The position numbers and the translations under genes are program-made. The notes under the pieces are model-generated. The model did not search any database, was not told where the DNA came from, and saw nothing but the letters and a program-made list of their open reading frames with translations. From NCBI RefSeq assembly GCF_040958095.1, contig NC_091188.1, positions 11,564,002 through 11,628,001 on the forward strand: 64,000 nucleotides of DNA. The letters are read 5' to 3'. Source of the DNA: Procambarus clarkii (lineage: Eukaryota > Arthropoda > Malacostraca > Decapoda > Cambaridae). This document shows positions 20,180-32,015 of the stretch, in pieces (position 1 is the stretch's first letter; every line of letters starts with the position of its first letter).

Positions 20180-21870
20180 GCAACCCGTCCTTACACTAGG
20201 CTGGTTAAAGCAGCGGCCGTCTTACCCAGACGCTTCCATAAATTTTTAACATACTGTGTATTGAAAATTGGTTTGTTCTCATATATAAATTAATATTATG
20301 ATACATAAAAATGGTATGCATAGTTAGGCGTACGTTAGGTGTTTAGGTTCTGTTGGCGAGTATTTGTATTTGAAGTACGTGGGTGAAGCATTTATAGAAT
20401 TGTGGTTCGAACAGAGGACGTGAGCGAAGCACTTGTTCGGGAAGTGTTCGGACGTCATCAGTTATGAGTCGTGCGTTAACCGCTTTTTATTCATAAACAG
20501 GGGGGTTTGGCAGCTGGATTAACGAGCTTGGATCTGATTAACGATCTTGATCGTTATATTAACGATCTTGGATATATGCGAGGACGGGCTGCACAGTGGC
20601 TGTTGCCATCCACTGTCGTCAAGAGTCTCGAACAACAACAATGCTTACGAACTATCAACAACTCTGGCAGAAATATATATATCGTCGTACAATATGTACA
20701 ACGACACGATATGGTCGCACGACGCTTTGTACGACGTACATAACGACGTACACATCGCCACTCTGGCGACGTACGGGAGGGTAGCGATTTGTGCTGTAAT
20801 TACTTGGCCACCAGGATAGGCTTGGCTACGACGACCAGTGATCGATTGTAGTCTTGTTGATCAGTTTGGTTGTGGTCTTAATAACTAATTTGGTTATGGT
20901 CTTGATAACCAGTTTGGTTGTGGTCTTGATAACCAGTTATTAACGTCCACATCAGCGTTGTATAATACCGTTTCTCTTCCTCTCGATACAATCTTTAATA
21001 CACCAAAATATTCACTTCCTACACAATTGAGATATAGGATATTGGTTCCCATTGCGATTTCGCTTTTAAGAACAATAACAAAGAAAAGTTAAGATATAAA
21101 CCGCCATTAATTAAAGTTCTTGTTTAGCAAGCCAATAAGAGAGAGACTTTTTCCCGCATGTCTGAAGACGGAAATTGAGAATAATAAGATACAATTTTAG
21201 AAAGATGCTGTTAGATAAAATCTAGGAGATGTAGGGTGGAGAATGACGCAGGAGGGACGAGGGAGATGGAGGGTTCGAGAGGCAGTGATGAAGGAAGTAA
21301 TGAAGAAATAAAATAAGTTAAAACGTGAAAAAGGTAAGAGTAATCACGTCTAGTGGCGGCTAATGGCATCTCATCGTCCGAAGAGATGCCATTAAGCTCC
21401 ATTCGACGTGATTGCCTCAGAGCCTCCTAATGTTCTCATCTCGCTAGGATTTTCTCATTCTTATCTCTACTTTCTCACTCTCTACACATTTGTTCCTCGT
21501 TATTCTCACTCCTCTCTCCCTGCTCTTCCTGTACTATACTCCTGTTTTCTTTACTTACCTATTTATTTCTCTCTCTTTCCTGTCTTCTCTCACCTGTTAA
21601 TTTTCCTCTTCTCCACTCTTTGTTAATCTACACTCCTTTCCTAATACCGTCTCTGTCCCGTTTCCACTTCCATTGTTACATATTCGCATTTCCTGTCCTT
21701 CGGCTTCTCTTCCACTTTCTTGTCACTCCATGACGTGAGAAATTGTCAAGACGGGTCGCTTCTAAAAAGTAATTATCTGTCACGGGTTAAAAATTTGTTA
21801 TCGTCAGTCATGTCGCTGGTATTGCTCGACGACCATAAATTTTCTAAAATTATGGACAAGCAGCAGATAG
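20180..21870. other. gene-free stretch with short internal repeats
   Basis: It contains ACGAC-rich DNA at 20630-20780 and three to four copies of a 27-bp unit (TTTGGTTGTGGTCTTGATAA) at 20860-20940. It also contains a T/C-rich block at 21420-21720 and a short GGCATCTC..GAGATGCC hairpin at 21363-21391. No gene is supported. Confidence 0.5.
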
Positions 21871-22108
<238 letters not shown>

Positions 22109-22115
22109 AATTAAC

Positions 22116-22372
22116 GGAGCCGGTCGGCCGAGCGGACAGCACGCGGGACTTGTGATCCTGTGGTCCTGGGTTCGATCCCAGGCGCCGGCGAGAAACATTG
22201 GGCAGAGTTTCTTTCACCCTATGCCCCTGTTACCTAGCAGTAAATAGGTACCTGGGTGTTAGTCAGCTGTCACGGGCTGCTTCCTGGGGGTGGTGGCCTG
22301 GTCGAAGACCGGGCCGCGGGGACACTAAAGCCCCGAAATCATCTCAAGATAATCTCAAGATAATCTCAAGAA
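22116..22372 (+). mobile_element. tRNA-derived SINE, head i + body + tail a, full length
   Basis: The head GGAGCCGGTCGGCCGAGCGG (A-box) with GGGTTCGATCCC (B-box) resembles class II tRNA (Leu/Ser). The body has GGCAGAGTTTCTTTCACCCT, CCTGTTACCTAGCAGTAAAT and GTCACGGGCTGCTTCCTGG. Tail a is GACCGGGCCGCGGGGACACT, AAAGCCCCGAAATCATCTC and three AAGATAATCTC repeats. Confidence 0.93.
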
Positions 22373-22403
22373 ACTACTAGTTAATTTTTTTTTCACACAC
22401 ACA

Positions 22404-22570
22404 GGAAGCAGCCCGTAACAGCTGTCTAACTCCCAGGTACCTATTTACTGCTGGGTAACAGGGGCATCAGGATGGAAGAAACTCTGCCCATTTGTCTCTG
22501 CCTAGTCCGGGAATCAAACCCGGGCCACAGGATTACGAGTCCCGCGCGCTCTCCACTCAGCTACCAGACC

Positions 22571-22573
<3 letters not shown>
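22404..22573 (-). mobile_element. tRNA-derived SINE, head ii + body, tail-less
   Basis: Inverted copy: GGAAGCAGCCCGTAACAGCT through ACCTATTTACTGCTGGGTAA to a B-box AATCAAACCCGGGCC and head ACTCAGCTACCAGACCCC. It ends against the (GT)n tract at 22573-22626. Confidence 0.88.

Positions 22574-22626
<53 letters not shown>
22573..22626. repeat. (GT)n microsatellite
   Basis: About 27 GT units adjacent to the tRNA-like head of the preceding SINE. Confidence 0.97.
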
Positions 22627-22629
<3 letters not shown>

Positions 22630-23108
22630 AATTAAATAAATAGGAATTAAATATTTTGACCGAGCGTAAGTTTAAATTTGTATTAATTTTTAGAAACGTT
22701 GAAAATCAAAGATTTCTGATAATTACATTCCTGTATTTCCAATATGGTGCTGCGTACATGGTCTCTGAATGCCGAGAGGACATGGCAAAGCAGAATCTAT
22801 TTGTGGGGATCACTGCCTCGTCTGGAGTAAAACTAATTCAGTGGAGTGTTTTCTGTATCAGGATATCCCATCTCCTGGCGGGTGTTGGCGGATGGCCTTC
22901 CTTCTATTTCCTGGTTGATGCTTCGTGAATGTGCCTGGTTCTGTCACCTTGTTAATGTTTGGTGGATGTTCCTGGTTCTATCGCCTGGTGGGTGCTGGGC
23001 GAATGTTCTATTCACGAACACACACAGTCCTCTCCTGTTCCCCTGGTGCGTTTGGCCACCAGTAACTGTGCGCGCGTTATTTAATTGTTTCATATGTTCT
23101 GGAAATAC
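22627..23108. other. no gene recognised
   Basis: It contains three imperfect GGTGGATG..CCTGGTTCT units at 22855-23000. The open frames run into the minisatellite that follows and carry no known motif. Confidence 0.35.
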
Positions 23109-23276
23109 GCGTTCAGTTGCTTCAAATGTGCTGGAAGAACGCGTTCAGTTGGTTCAGATGTGCTGCAAGGACACATTCATATGCTTCAAATGTGGTGGAA
23201 GAATGCGTTCATATGCTTCAGATGTATCAGAATGACACATTCAGTTGCTTCAGATGTGTAGGAAGGACGCGTTCAG
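23109..23276 (+). repeat. 32-bp minisatellite, about 5 copies
   Basis: The unit begins TTCAGTTGCTTCAAATGTGC and ends GAAGAACGCG or GGACACA. Alternating unit variants suggest a 64-bp higher-order pattern. Confidence 0.85.
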
Positions 23277-24375
23277 TGGTAGAAATACTGACTGAAAATG
23301 TCTGCGGAGAACTTCTCCCCCTCTGTTCTCGTGCAATGTCGCCGATAATCCTGGAAAGTTAGCTGACAAAAGTTAGCGCCAAGCGTTGTTCGTCTCACAC
23401 GCCAACAAAGGAGATACACAGATTTCCACCACAATTGTCTGTATTCGAAGCATTCGGACTACAGCGTACTGGGGGAAAAATAAATAAAAAAAATACAGGG
23501 TAGGACAATATATATATATATTTTTTAATGTTATGTGGATAGGGCTGAGTATTTTGGTGCGCCGCAAAATAAGTCTAGCGGAGTCATTATTGTCTTGTCA
23601 AAGGCTGTATTTGTCCTTTGAATGGAATGTCTGTCCCAGGATGTGCCAGGTTGGGGGTTGGGTTGGGGGTAGGGTTGGGGGGGGGGGGCTAGTGAGGCCA
23701 GGCGCAGGGGAGCCACACTCACATACACACAAACTAACATATACAGACTTTAACATGCACAGAATAACATACACACAGACTAGCATACCCACAAACTAAC
23801 ATACAAAGATTATAACATACACAAACTATAACATACACAGATTAACATACATTCAAACTAACGCACTAGAGGCGTAAATTCCCAAAGTATTTGATTCGTG
23901 CTAGAAAGTAAATATTTCAATTAGAATCTCTAAATTAATATTCAGTACGAAAATAGTTCTTCATTAAAAAACAAAAGTTGCTGTCTAAAAATACCTGATT
24001 CGTAATTATTCTCTCGATATTAGATGAAATTATTTGCTAGAATATGAAAATTTTAATAAGATTTCCATATGATTTCATACCTCTTTGTAACAGACGGTTC
24101 TAGAATAGATGAAACCTATCATCTGGGAGGAGATCCGAATGGATTGGGAACGAATTAGTGCTATTATCTACTCTCCATCTATGGTTAGGTTAGGCTAAGG
24201 TTACTTTAGGTTAATATTTGGATAGGTTAAGTTGGGTTCCATTACGTTAATACGGTGTATTATTGACGCTAATGTGAAATATTGAATTCGAAAACTATTA
24301 GTGTGTGCCCGCGAATTCCGTTTACAGAAAACCAAATTCTTCAAAGGAGACGTTTTTCAACATACATTTTTTATA
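23277..24375. other. gene-free stretch
   Basis: It contains a T/A run at 23508-23526, a GGGTTGGGGG run at 23650-23688, a CA-rich ACATACACA array at 23708-23850, and the short motif GGTTAGGTTAGGC at 24183. No coding support. Confidence 0.45.
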
Positions 24376-24605
24376 TTTTAAAGCAACGATTTACATTACA
24401 ATAACGTTATAACTTGAAAATAATCTCTGCTTACGACAAAGGTTCATTTACCAATTTACATGTAGACTATTACTGGCATCGTAAAATGTTTTCAAACCAT
24501 CACAAATATCTAGATAACTATCCAAGTGGTTTGAGGGTGGGTGTGATTTTTCATGGTAATGGATTTGGTCTGAGGACGGACTCAATATATGTTACGTTGG
24601 ATGTG
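24376..24605 (+). repeat. dispersed repeat, copy 1 of a local pair
   Basis: Blocks ATTACAATAACGTTATAACT, TAGACTATTACTGGCATCGT, CCATCACAAATATCTAGATA and CTATCCAAGTGGTTTGAGG recur in order, diverged, at 25106-25300. The two copies lie about 730 bp apart in direct orientation. Confidence 0.7.
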
Positions 24606-24789
24606 AGTCCGAGGATCAACGTTTAGTCACCCTCGGTTTTATCAGGTGTGTCCGAGGGCCAACGTCACCCTCCGTCTGGTCACTGACTGGCCCTTCTGAC
24701 AGAAGCGGAGGTCGTAACACCACCAGTGACACTAGGCTACCTGAACATGAGATCGTAAGAATCCAATGAAACTGTAAAAGGCGATAGTA

Positions 24790-24960
24790 AGATGAAAGGG
24801 GTGTGGGGGCAAGAAAGGGAAGAGGGGGGAAACTGAGGAGAAGGAGGGAAGATGGAGGAAGTGGGAGAGGGGAGAAAGAAGAGGGGGGGGGGGGGGTGAA
24901 GGAGGTTGGGGGGGGAAGAGAAATACTTTCCCAGGTACGGCCGGGTAGCCCTTCTAGTTT
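24790..24960 (-). repeat. G-rich low-complexity tract with TACCCGGC-type motif
   Basis: GA/GGG-rich DNA with a long G-run near 24880 ends in CCCAGGTACGGCCGGGTAGC and CCTTCTAG. This is the inverted partner of the motif that opens 17310. The proline-rich - strand frame here is low complexity. Confidence 0.6.
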
Positions 24961-25105
24961 TCTAATACACAAAAGACTAGCAAAAGGCCCCATGGGTATC
25001 GCGGCCCATTGCTTGGGAACCACCTAATTATTTTTGTTTGACTTAGGCTTGAGAGAATCCGGCAATCCTAAAATCAGTTATATATATTTAAAACTAATGA
25101 TTTAT

Positions 25106-25300
25106 CATGCAATACAGTTATAATTTGAGAATATTCTGTGTTTAGGACAATGGCTCACGTGCTGTTTTACAAGTAGACTATTATGGCAACCGTAATAACC
25201 TTTCAGACCGTCACAAATATCTATATCACTATCCAGGTGATGTAAGAGCAGGGTTGGTATCTTGATCTAATCACTTTACCCTGAGAGCGGGCTGTAGAAA
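25106..25300 (+). repeat. dispersed repeat, copy 2 of a local pair
   Basis: Diverged match to 24376-24605 (TAGACTATTATGGCAACCGT, CCGTCACAAATATCTATATC). Several indels separate the copies. Confidence 0.7.
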
Positions 25301-25795
25301 TGTAAAACTTTTTGCCCTGGTAGAATGATGACGTGTCTTAAAGAGTCGGGCGCAATTGAGGATGATAAATACTCACTTGCAAGTATTGTTTAGATTCTGG
25401 AGTCATGTACACATTTGAATAAAATGAGTACGAAAAAAGTTCTGTCTGAAAGATACGGGCTCAGTTGTTCATACGGACTCATCATTCAAAATATGAGCCA
25501 TCACATACTGTCACGACAACTGAACTTTCAGCAACACCACTGAGAAGAGCGTCACTCTAGTCTCAATAGTTGTACTTTACTACAAGGCAAAGCTTGAGCT
25601 GATCTTTAATTTTAATTTTCGAAGGGTATTGAAGGATTATTCTTTGGAAGCGGGTACTCTCCCACGGTGGAGGGAAATGCCGTTGTTGTCTCTCTTGGTA
25701 CAAATTGTTAATACGATATACTCTGAATTCAGATATAGTTTTAGTAATTTATTCTAAAAATGATCTTCAATAAAGAAGGTCTGGAGGACTTTTGT
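25301..25795. other. no feature recognised
   Basis: Unique-looking AT-rich sequence between the repeat pair and the GNAT-like fragment. Confidence 0.35.
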
Positions 25796-26047
25796 TTAAG
25801 GGTTGAGATGAGCTAGTCTAAGTATTTTTACACCAATTACAGCATCAGTTTCTGAATCATGATCAACAATCGCCGAAATGTTAAACTCCTTCCTCATGGC
25901 TTCGCTTACCGTTTTTTCAAGCCCTCCATGCATTCGATTAGGCTCCAAAGTCAGCAGCGGTGCAGCAATATCTGTGATTGCCCTGTTATCAGTGATTTCA
26001 GACGAAATGGTATGAGGTACTTTGAGCTCTGTAATTACTTCTTGCAC
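25796..26047 (-). pseudogene. possible GNAT (arylalkylamine N-acetyltransferase-like) fragment
   Basis: An 80-codon open frame on the - strand has a protein-like composition: KVPHTISSEITDNRAITDIA ... LEPNRMHGGLEKTVSEAMRK then FNISAIVDHDSETDAVIGVK. The pattern EP...GL, then a helix, then an SAIVDHDS..AVIGV strand-turn-strand resembles the N-terminal part of insect-type AANAT/GNAT proteins (EPL...L...., then VAVD...G.IVGV). There is no ATG: the frame opens just after a TGA, and it ends at a TAA after ILRLAHLNP. No acetyl-CoA-binding motif follows, so it is at most a fragment or a single exon. An acceptor-like ATTACAG lies at its start. The assignment rests on pattern recall and is tentative. 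Confidence 0.3.
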
Positions 26048-26174
26048 TCAGGAATATTGGAAGATATTCTTGTGCTCCACCCAAACTTTACTAGTGCAGA
26101 CTAATAGATCAACCTTACATTTCATGTTCTCTCCTGATTCCATGTATGACTAACCAACCTGTGAGATGGGAGTA

Positions 26175-26280
26175 TTAGATGAACTTATAGCTATTTTTTT
26201 ATCTACACTCTGTGATCTTTCATATAAAATAGGGCAACAGCACGTTGCTGTGTATACCTAAGATTGTTAATAAAAAAAAA
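26175..26280 (+). repeat. dispersed repeat, LINE 3'-end-like (copy 2)
   Basis: It matches positions 1-120: TTATAGCTA, ATCTACACTCTGTGATC, AGCACGTTGCTGTGTATAC, TTGTTAATAAA and an A-run. It ends in A-rich DNA, as expected for a retroelement 3' end. Confidence 0.6.
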
Positions 26281-27840
26281 CAAAAAATCTGATATATATG
26301 AGGTACATAATTTTAAAACTTCTGACATTATATTTATGCATTCATAAACTTACATTTTGCTTGATCTATGCCTTTTGGTGAACTATCTGATATAAGTTTA
26401 TATTAATTTGAAGACTGGGTGAAGAAGTTCATACCACTTTTTGTTCTTCATTACTCCCTCCTATAGTCACTTCCCGCCGACATCTTTAGTTTAGTCTGCC
26501 TACGTCACCACCGCAGTCACTTCCGTCCATCTCCAGTAAATCTCTTTATTACCTCAATCAGTTTCCAACATGTCTGCCAGTGACTCACTACTTTCTCACC
26601 GTGTCTCGTAACCACTTAATTAATAGTGTGTACTTTACTTGTACTGCCCCGTCGGGCCGGACATCGCACGAAGCTTTCCTACTGTTCCAGTTTATACTAC
26701 AATATGTGTTCATATTTCAAACATTCCTTCCCCTTGCTAGTAAGATTTTAAGATTAGGTTTCCCTTGTTTTTTGTAGTGTACCATTAGGGTCTGCAGCTA
26801 TCTTAACTATTTCCTGATCCCGCCTGAACTCCTCTACCTTTTCGTATATATTCGTACAAGCTCATTTTATATCATTAACTTTAAAATATCTAGTTATTTA
26901 TAATGTGGTCTTGTAATGTGTCGCTAAGTCATCAGTCGGCGTAGTCATCTTGTTTATTTCATTTAGACTTCCAAAATGTAGTACAAGCCAAACCTAGGTT
27001 TATATAACAATAGTTTAATATAGTCGATGATTATCTTCAAGACTAAATTATACTTGCTAGTTGGTCAGTAAGCTGTTGTGGTGGCATTAAAAGCCCTCCA
27101 GAGGTTGATTAATACGAAACGAAACCGCAAGTTTTATCAGGAATATATACACTGAGAGATGCACAGCGCCTCTCGGTTTATATACACGGAAAGATTACTT
27201 TAATCGCGGTCTATGTTCAGGGCTAAAGTTAAGCAATTGCTGGTTGGTCAGTAAGCTGCTGAGGCTGCCTTAGAACCCTCTTGCGGTTCTAAGGCTTATA
27301 TCCCAAGACCAAACCAAGCACCTAATTAAAGAGTTTAGACCCTCCTACTACGTCTCAGAAGTTATATATGAACCGCCGGAGCCTGATGCCCACATCTCTG
27401 TAAAACGCAAGTGGAATATATTTAATTTACGAAGATTAAGCATTTTCTAACATAGTGCGAGATGAAAATACGAGGCTTGTAATGATTTTAGACAAACTAG
27501 GCTCTCTCAAACAGTGAAAAAAAGCAAGGTATTTAATTAAGAACATATTTTGTTTTGTTTTATTAATAAAAAATGTCATGCGAACACAAATATTTGAGAA
27601 TCATCATGGAAATTCCCAGGGTAGAGCTAGTGTCTCTATCAACCAATACAACAGTCAGACAACGCTCTAAGCCGACGTGTTTATTATTCCAATTCCTAAA
27701 TTGGGTTGAGGGACAATTTTGCCGTGAATTTGTCCAGCGAGTCAGGGTGAAAACATTACCGAATGTACAGACGAACAGGTAGTTTTTCAACAAGATTAAT
27801 TGGTCCAATAAACACGACAAGATTTTTCTCTGTTCATTAC
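26281..27840. other. gene-free stretch with TTGCTGGTTGGTCAGTAAGC repeats
   Basis: Two diverged copies of a dispersed repeat lie at about 27035-27125 and 27208-27300 (shared TTGGTCAGTAAGCTG and CCCTC..G.GGTT). Related copies are at about 33885-33950, 34398-34470 and, inverted, 37600-37680. No coding signal was found. Confidence 0.55.
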
Positions 27841-28130
27841 GAGCGAGTTTTCACGTTACAGTGGACATACGAGCTAGTTTTCTCGTTACAGTGGACTTAC
27901 GAGCTAGTTTTCTCGTTACAGTGGACTTACGAGCTAGTTTTCTCGTTACAGTGAACTTACGAGCTACTTTTCTCGTTACAGTGGACTTACGAGCTAATTT
28001 TTTCGTTACAGCAGACTTACGAGCTAGTTTTCTCGTTACAGTGGACATACGAGCTAGTTTTCTCGTTACAGTGGACTTACGAGCTAGTTTTCTCGTTACA
28101 GTGGACTTACGAGCATTTTCTCAATAGAGT
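27841..28130 (+). repeat. 30-bp minisatellite, about 9.5 copies
   Basis: The unit contains GAGCTAGTTTTCTCGTTACA followed by GTGGACTTAC. Because 30 is a multiple of three it yields a decapeptide repeat in open frames on both strands. These are not genes: there is no start context and no flanking coding sequence. Confidence 0.95.
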
Positions 28131-28385
28131 GGGCTTGCGAGCCTATACAGCGAATTCTCTCGTCACAGTAGGCTTGCGAGTTTCTACAGCAATGAGAATA
28201 GTTCCGGGCACTGTAATAGCCCACTGTAATTACTGAGCAGCTGTTACACAGTACAGCCACTACTGTAATGGTTTATATAAATCACTTACAAATTAGGCTT
28301 TCAAATATATATCAAAGCAGTTTTAACTGGGCGTACTTGTTTCTTAATCGTATTTAATTATATTCAACATTTCAGGAAGGGGATT
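28131..28385. other. minisatellite flank
   Basis: Decayed unit remnants (GGCTTGCGAG) to about 28180, then AT-rich DNA. Nothing else is seen. Confidence 0.4.
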
Positions 28386-28662
28386 TTTATTTATTTTTTT
28401 ATTTTATTTATATATATACAAGAGTGGTTATATTCTTGTACAGACACTAGTACGCGCAGCGTTTCGGGCAGGTACTTAACGACCCCCGCGAAGAATCGTT
28501 TTAACAACCAGGTACCCATTTTACTGTTGAGTTAAACAGAGGCTACAGATAAGGATTTGCACCCAGTAAATCTTCCCCGGCCAGGATACGAACCCTGGAC
28601 AAAGCGTTTGCGGAACGCCAGGCGAGCGTCTTACCACTACGCCACGCAGACTGTCCGTGACG
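28386..28662 (-). mobile_element. tRNA-derived SINE (GTGGYGTAGTGGTAAGAC head)
   Basis: Inverted full-length copy. The + strand reads TTATTTATATATATACAAGA, CGCGCAGCGTTTCGGGCAGG, GGATACGAACCCTGG and GTCTTACCACTACGCCACGC. It is the opposite orientation of 14955-15236 with clear divergence. Confidence 0.88.
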
Positions 28663-29416
<754 letters not shown>

Positions 29417-29566
29417 AGTACACACACACACGCGGGCAGAAAGCGAGGCAGCTCCCAGAATCTGTGAAAGGGAAGGACCTGGGATTATATATACCCGTGA
29501 AGAACACAGTGACCAAGTAACGTCAGCAACATATACCAAACTGGCATATCAGGATAGCCTTCAGGA

Positions 29567-29790
29567 ACCACATTTTAAAACCCGTAAATTGAAAACAGAA
29601 AATGTACAGAGATATGCGATTAGACTTGTCCCAGAACTGAAGGAATTAACCTAAAGTGGAAAAGACTGAGAGCTCAAACTTACTCTGGAGGAAAGGAGAA
29701 TGAGTGGGGGAAATGACAGCAACGTATAAGATATTAAGGGGGAATTGGCAGGGTACACATAAAGGAAATGTTCAGAGTGAGAACCGACAG
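29567..29790 (+). pseudogene. LINE ORF tail fragment (TYKILRG family)
   Basis: The frames read VQRYAIRLVPELKELT, then LTLEERRMSGG and TATYKILRGNWQG. This is the R..TKLVPELR.L.YEERL..L.L..LE.RR.RGDMI.TYKIL module found after the RT domain. A related copy is at 42668-43050. It is interrupted by frameshifts and ends at the hairpin repeat. Confidence 0.7.
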
Positions 29791-29797
29791 GAGGACC

Positions 29798-29862
29798 AAA
29801 GGGCACAAACTGTGCCCTTTGGAGAGGGCACAAAGGACACAAGGGCACAAACTGTGCCCTTT
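29798..29862. repeat. two tandem GGGCACA..TGTGCCC hairpins
   Basis: AAAGGGCACA-AAC-TGTGCCCTTT at 29798-29820 and the same stem (one bp shorter) at 29841-29861, separated by a degenerate GGGCACAAAGGACAC spacer. Confidence 0.85.
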
Positions 29863-30419
29863 GGAGACGCAGATGAACTGGAGACACGTCAGGAAAAATT
29901 CAGAGCAAGAGTCACCAGTAAACAGAACGTGGCCGTCGAGGCAAATTCAATGAACAGCTTGAGAGGAAAATACGATAAGACACAGAAGGAAAGATTGATT
30001 GCATTAACCGACCAGGAGCTGCAAGGGTGCCACAGTAGCCCCTCTGTAGCCGCTGTTCCACCCTTGTATAGACAACCAGGTGCGTACACAGTAGCGGTGT
30101 GCAGGGGACGGTAAGTGGGGATGGGGAATTTGGTAATGACATTTTGCCTGGCTTCCAGCGCTGTGCCGTAATGGATATAGATATGCTGATAGTCGCTATT
30201 GTTCTACACTAGTTGAGTTAGGCTGGTCCGGGAAAGTGGACCGGAGTTGTATTTGGCAGGGGACGCCCCTCTGTCACACTACATTTGAAGCAACCCATGT
30301 TAACTTTAGGAAAATCCCGGGCTCTCGAACACTCACTTGCTGAGAGCCAGTGAGAGAGAGAGGGAGTAGGGAGGATGTGGCTGAGGGGGAGAGAGAGTGA
30401 GTGTGTGAGTGAGAGAATG

Positions 30420-30424
<5 letters not shown>
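29863..30424. other. possible LINE 3' remainder, then GA/AG-rich DNA
   Basis: A 136-codon frame (29704-30114, +) crosses LINE tail, hairpins and this segment. The part after 29863 has no motif I recognise. 30340-30415 is purine-rich, leading into the AT array. Confidence 0.35.

Positions 30425-30501
<77 letters not shown>
30425..30501. repeat. (AT)n microsatellite
   Basis: About 38 AT units. Confidence 0.97.
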
Positions 30502-30506
<5 letters not shown>

Positions 30507-30698
30507 ACTTTTCGATTAACGATAATATGAGGTTTAATTAATTACTTCCGCGCCTTCTCATTAATCAACACTTTGTAATTTTGCTTATAATTTGAGGCCA
30601 AACTGAAGCCTGCATTAATTACGCTCGTCGACTTTAGATACAACACGCATTGTGTTATACGACCCACAGAAGAGAAAGCCGCCAATCATGAGAAAGGC

Positions 30699-30702
<4 letters not shown>

Positions 30703-30788
<86 letters not shown>
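30703..30788. repeat. (AT)n microsatellite
   Basis: About 43 AT units, ending exactly where the retroelement coding tail begins. Confidence 0.97.
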
Positions 30789-30791
<3 letters not shown>

Positions 30792-31177
30792 CCCTGGCTG
30801 ACACTTATGTACACTTCGGTGCTGATCAAGCAGGTGGGGCGGCCAACCACAGGGAAATAGCAAAATCAGTCAAATACAGGCGATTGGAAGGTCGATACAG
30901 CTTTGTTCCCGTAGCGTCTGAGACGCATGGCCCCTGGAGCAAGAGTGCCTTGGGATTTCTCAAGGAATTGGGCTCCAAGCTCATTGACGTCACCAGAGAC
31001 CCCAAGAGCTGCCAGTTTTTTGTTTCAGCGCCTCAGTGTGTGGCGATCCAGAGGGAAAACGCCTGCTGCATCCTCGGTTCCTGCCCGAAAGCGGAGGAGC
31101 TTCAAGAGATCCATAACCTTTAAGCACTCTTTGTATCAACCAATGTATATCTTGTAACCTTTAAACATATAATAAAG

Positions 31178-31179
<2 letters not shown>
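30788..31179 (+). pseudogene. retroelement polyprotein C-terminal tail with 3' UTR and poly-A signal
   Basis: The open frame from 30788 to the TAA at 31121-31123 reads FTLADTYVHFGADQAGGAAN, YSFVPVASETHGPWSKSALG, then FLKELGSKLIDVTRDPKSC and VAIQRENACCILGS. I recognise this layout (LADSYV...AG.AA, Y.FVPVA.ET.G, F..ELG..I...T.DPR...FL.QR.S.AIQR.NA) as the C-terminal end of RT-bearing ORFs common in invertebrate genomes. A short 3' UTR follows with AATAAA at 31171, then (AT)n. The 5' part is missing, cut by the AT array at 30703-30788. No catalytic domain is present. Confidence 0.72.

Positions 31180-31180
<1 letters not shown>

Positions 31181-31250
<70 letters not shown>
31181..31250. repeat. 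(AT)n microsatellite at a retroelement 3' end
   Basis: 35 AT units beginning one base after the AATAAAGCAA poly-A signal region. Confidence 0.97.
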
Positions 31251-31255
<5 letters not shown>

Positions 31256-31736
31256 CTGTATATAAAGCCGTCCATCAAAGAATGAAAATAACATCCGTAG
31301 AGGAACGATCCAAAGGAGAGCAACGAGAAAGGAACTAATAAAATATATTCAGAGATGCTCTTGTATTCTTCGTTCCAGATGACTGCCAGACGGATCAGTC
31401 TGGTGTGTGAACTCCAGCGCCGCCTCAGTCACCAAAGGAAAAGGACAGAGGGTGACCCAGTTTGCTAACTGGGATGCCATCGGCTGGCGGCAGGAGTAGG
31501 CGGGGCTTCGACAAAAGACTACAGGTGTAAAAGACACGAATTAAAAGAATTGACACAATGGGTTGTTGATTTGAGCTTGAGGACGAGGGTCGGACGCTCG
31601 ATTGTGAGGCACAGCGAACCGGAGCGTCACACAGGAGAGACGCGGTTGTTAATTGAGAGGAATTCTATGGCTTGACCATCAGTTTCATCGGGTTGAACCG
31701 GCACTCTTGGACTCGCTAGTATACTGACACCTTTCC
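31251..31736. other. no gene recognised
   Basis: GC-balanced unique-looking sequence. The 62-codon - strand frame has no known motif. Confidence 0.35.
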
Positions 31737-31862
31737 CTGATTGATTGATTGATGAAGATTAAGCCACCCAAAAGGTGGCACGGGCATGGATAGCCCGTAA
31801 GTGGTGGCCCTTTGGAGCCATTACCAGTATCAATAGCTGTTACTGGAGATCTGTGAAGGTGC
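31737..31862 (+). mobile_element. GATTGATTGATGAAG repeat (SINE-like), copy 1
   Basis: Begins CTGATTGATTGATTGATGAA, continues GATTAAGCCACCCAAAAGGT and CGTAAGTGGTGGCCCTTTGG, and ends near GGTGCGACTG. Other copies: 45678-45838 (+), 58097-58264 (-) and a start-only fragment at 41893-41935 (+). Confidence 0.85.
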
Positions 31863-31865
31863 GAC

Positions 31866-32015
31866 TGTGCACCTTTCCCATCAACACATTCCTCTTATTT
31901 CCCTCCCCCTCACCCTTCCCATCAACACATCCCTCTTAACGGCCCCCCCTCACCTTTCCCATCAACACATCCCTCCAATCTCAGCCTCATCCTTCCCATT
32001 AACACCTCCCTCAAC
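31866..32015 (+). repeat. short C-rich imperfect tandem repeat
   Basis: Four to five copies of a unit containing CCCATCAACACATCCCTC. It generates a His/Ser/Pro frame that is not a gene. Confidence 0.75.

Noticed and set aside
24790-24930. Proline/serine-rich - strand frame
   Set aside because: Low-complexity G-rich tract attached to a dispersed repeat motif.
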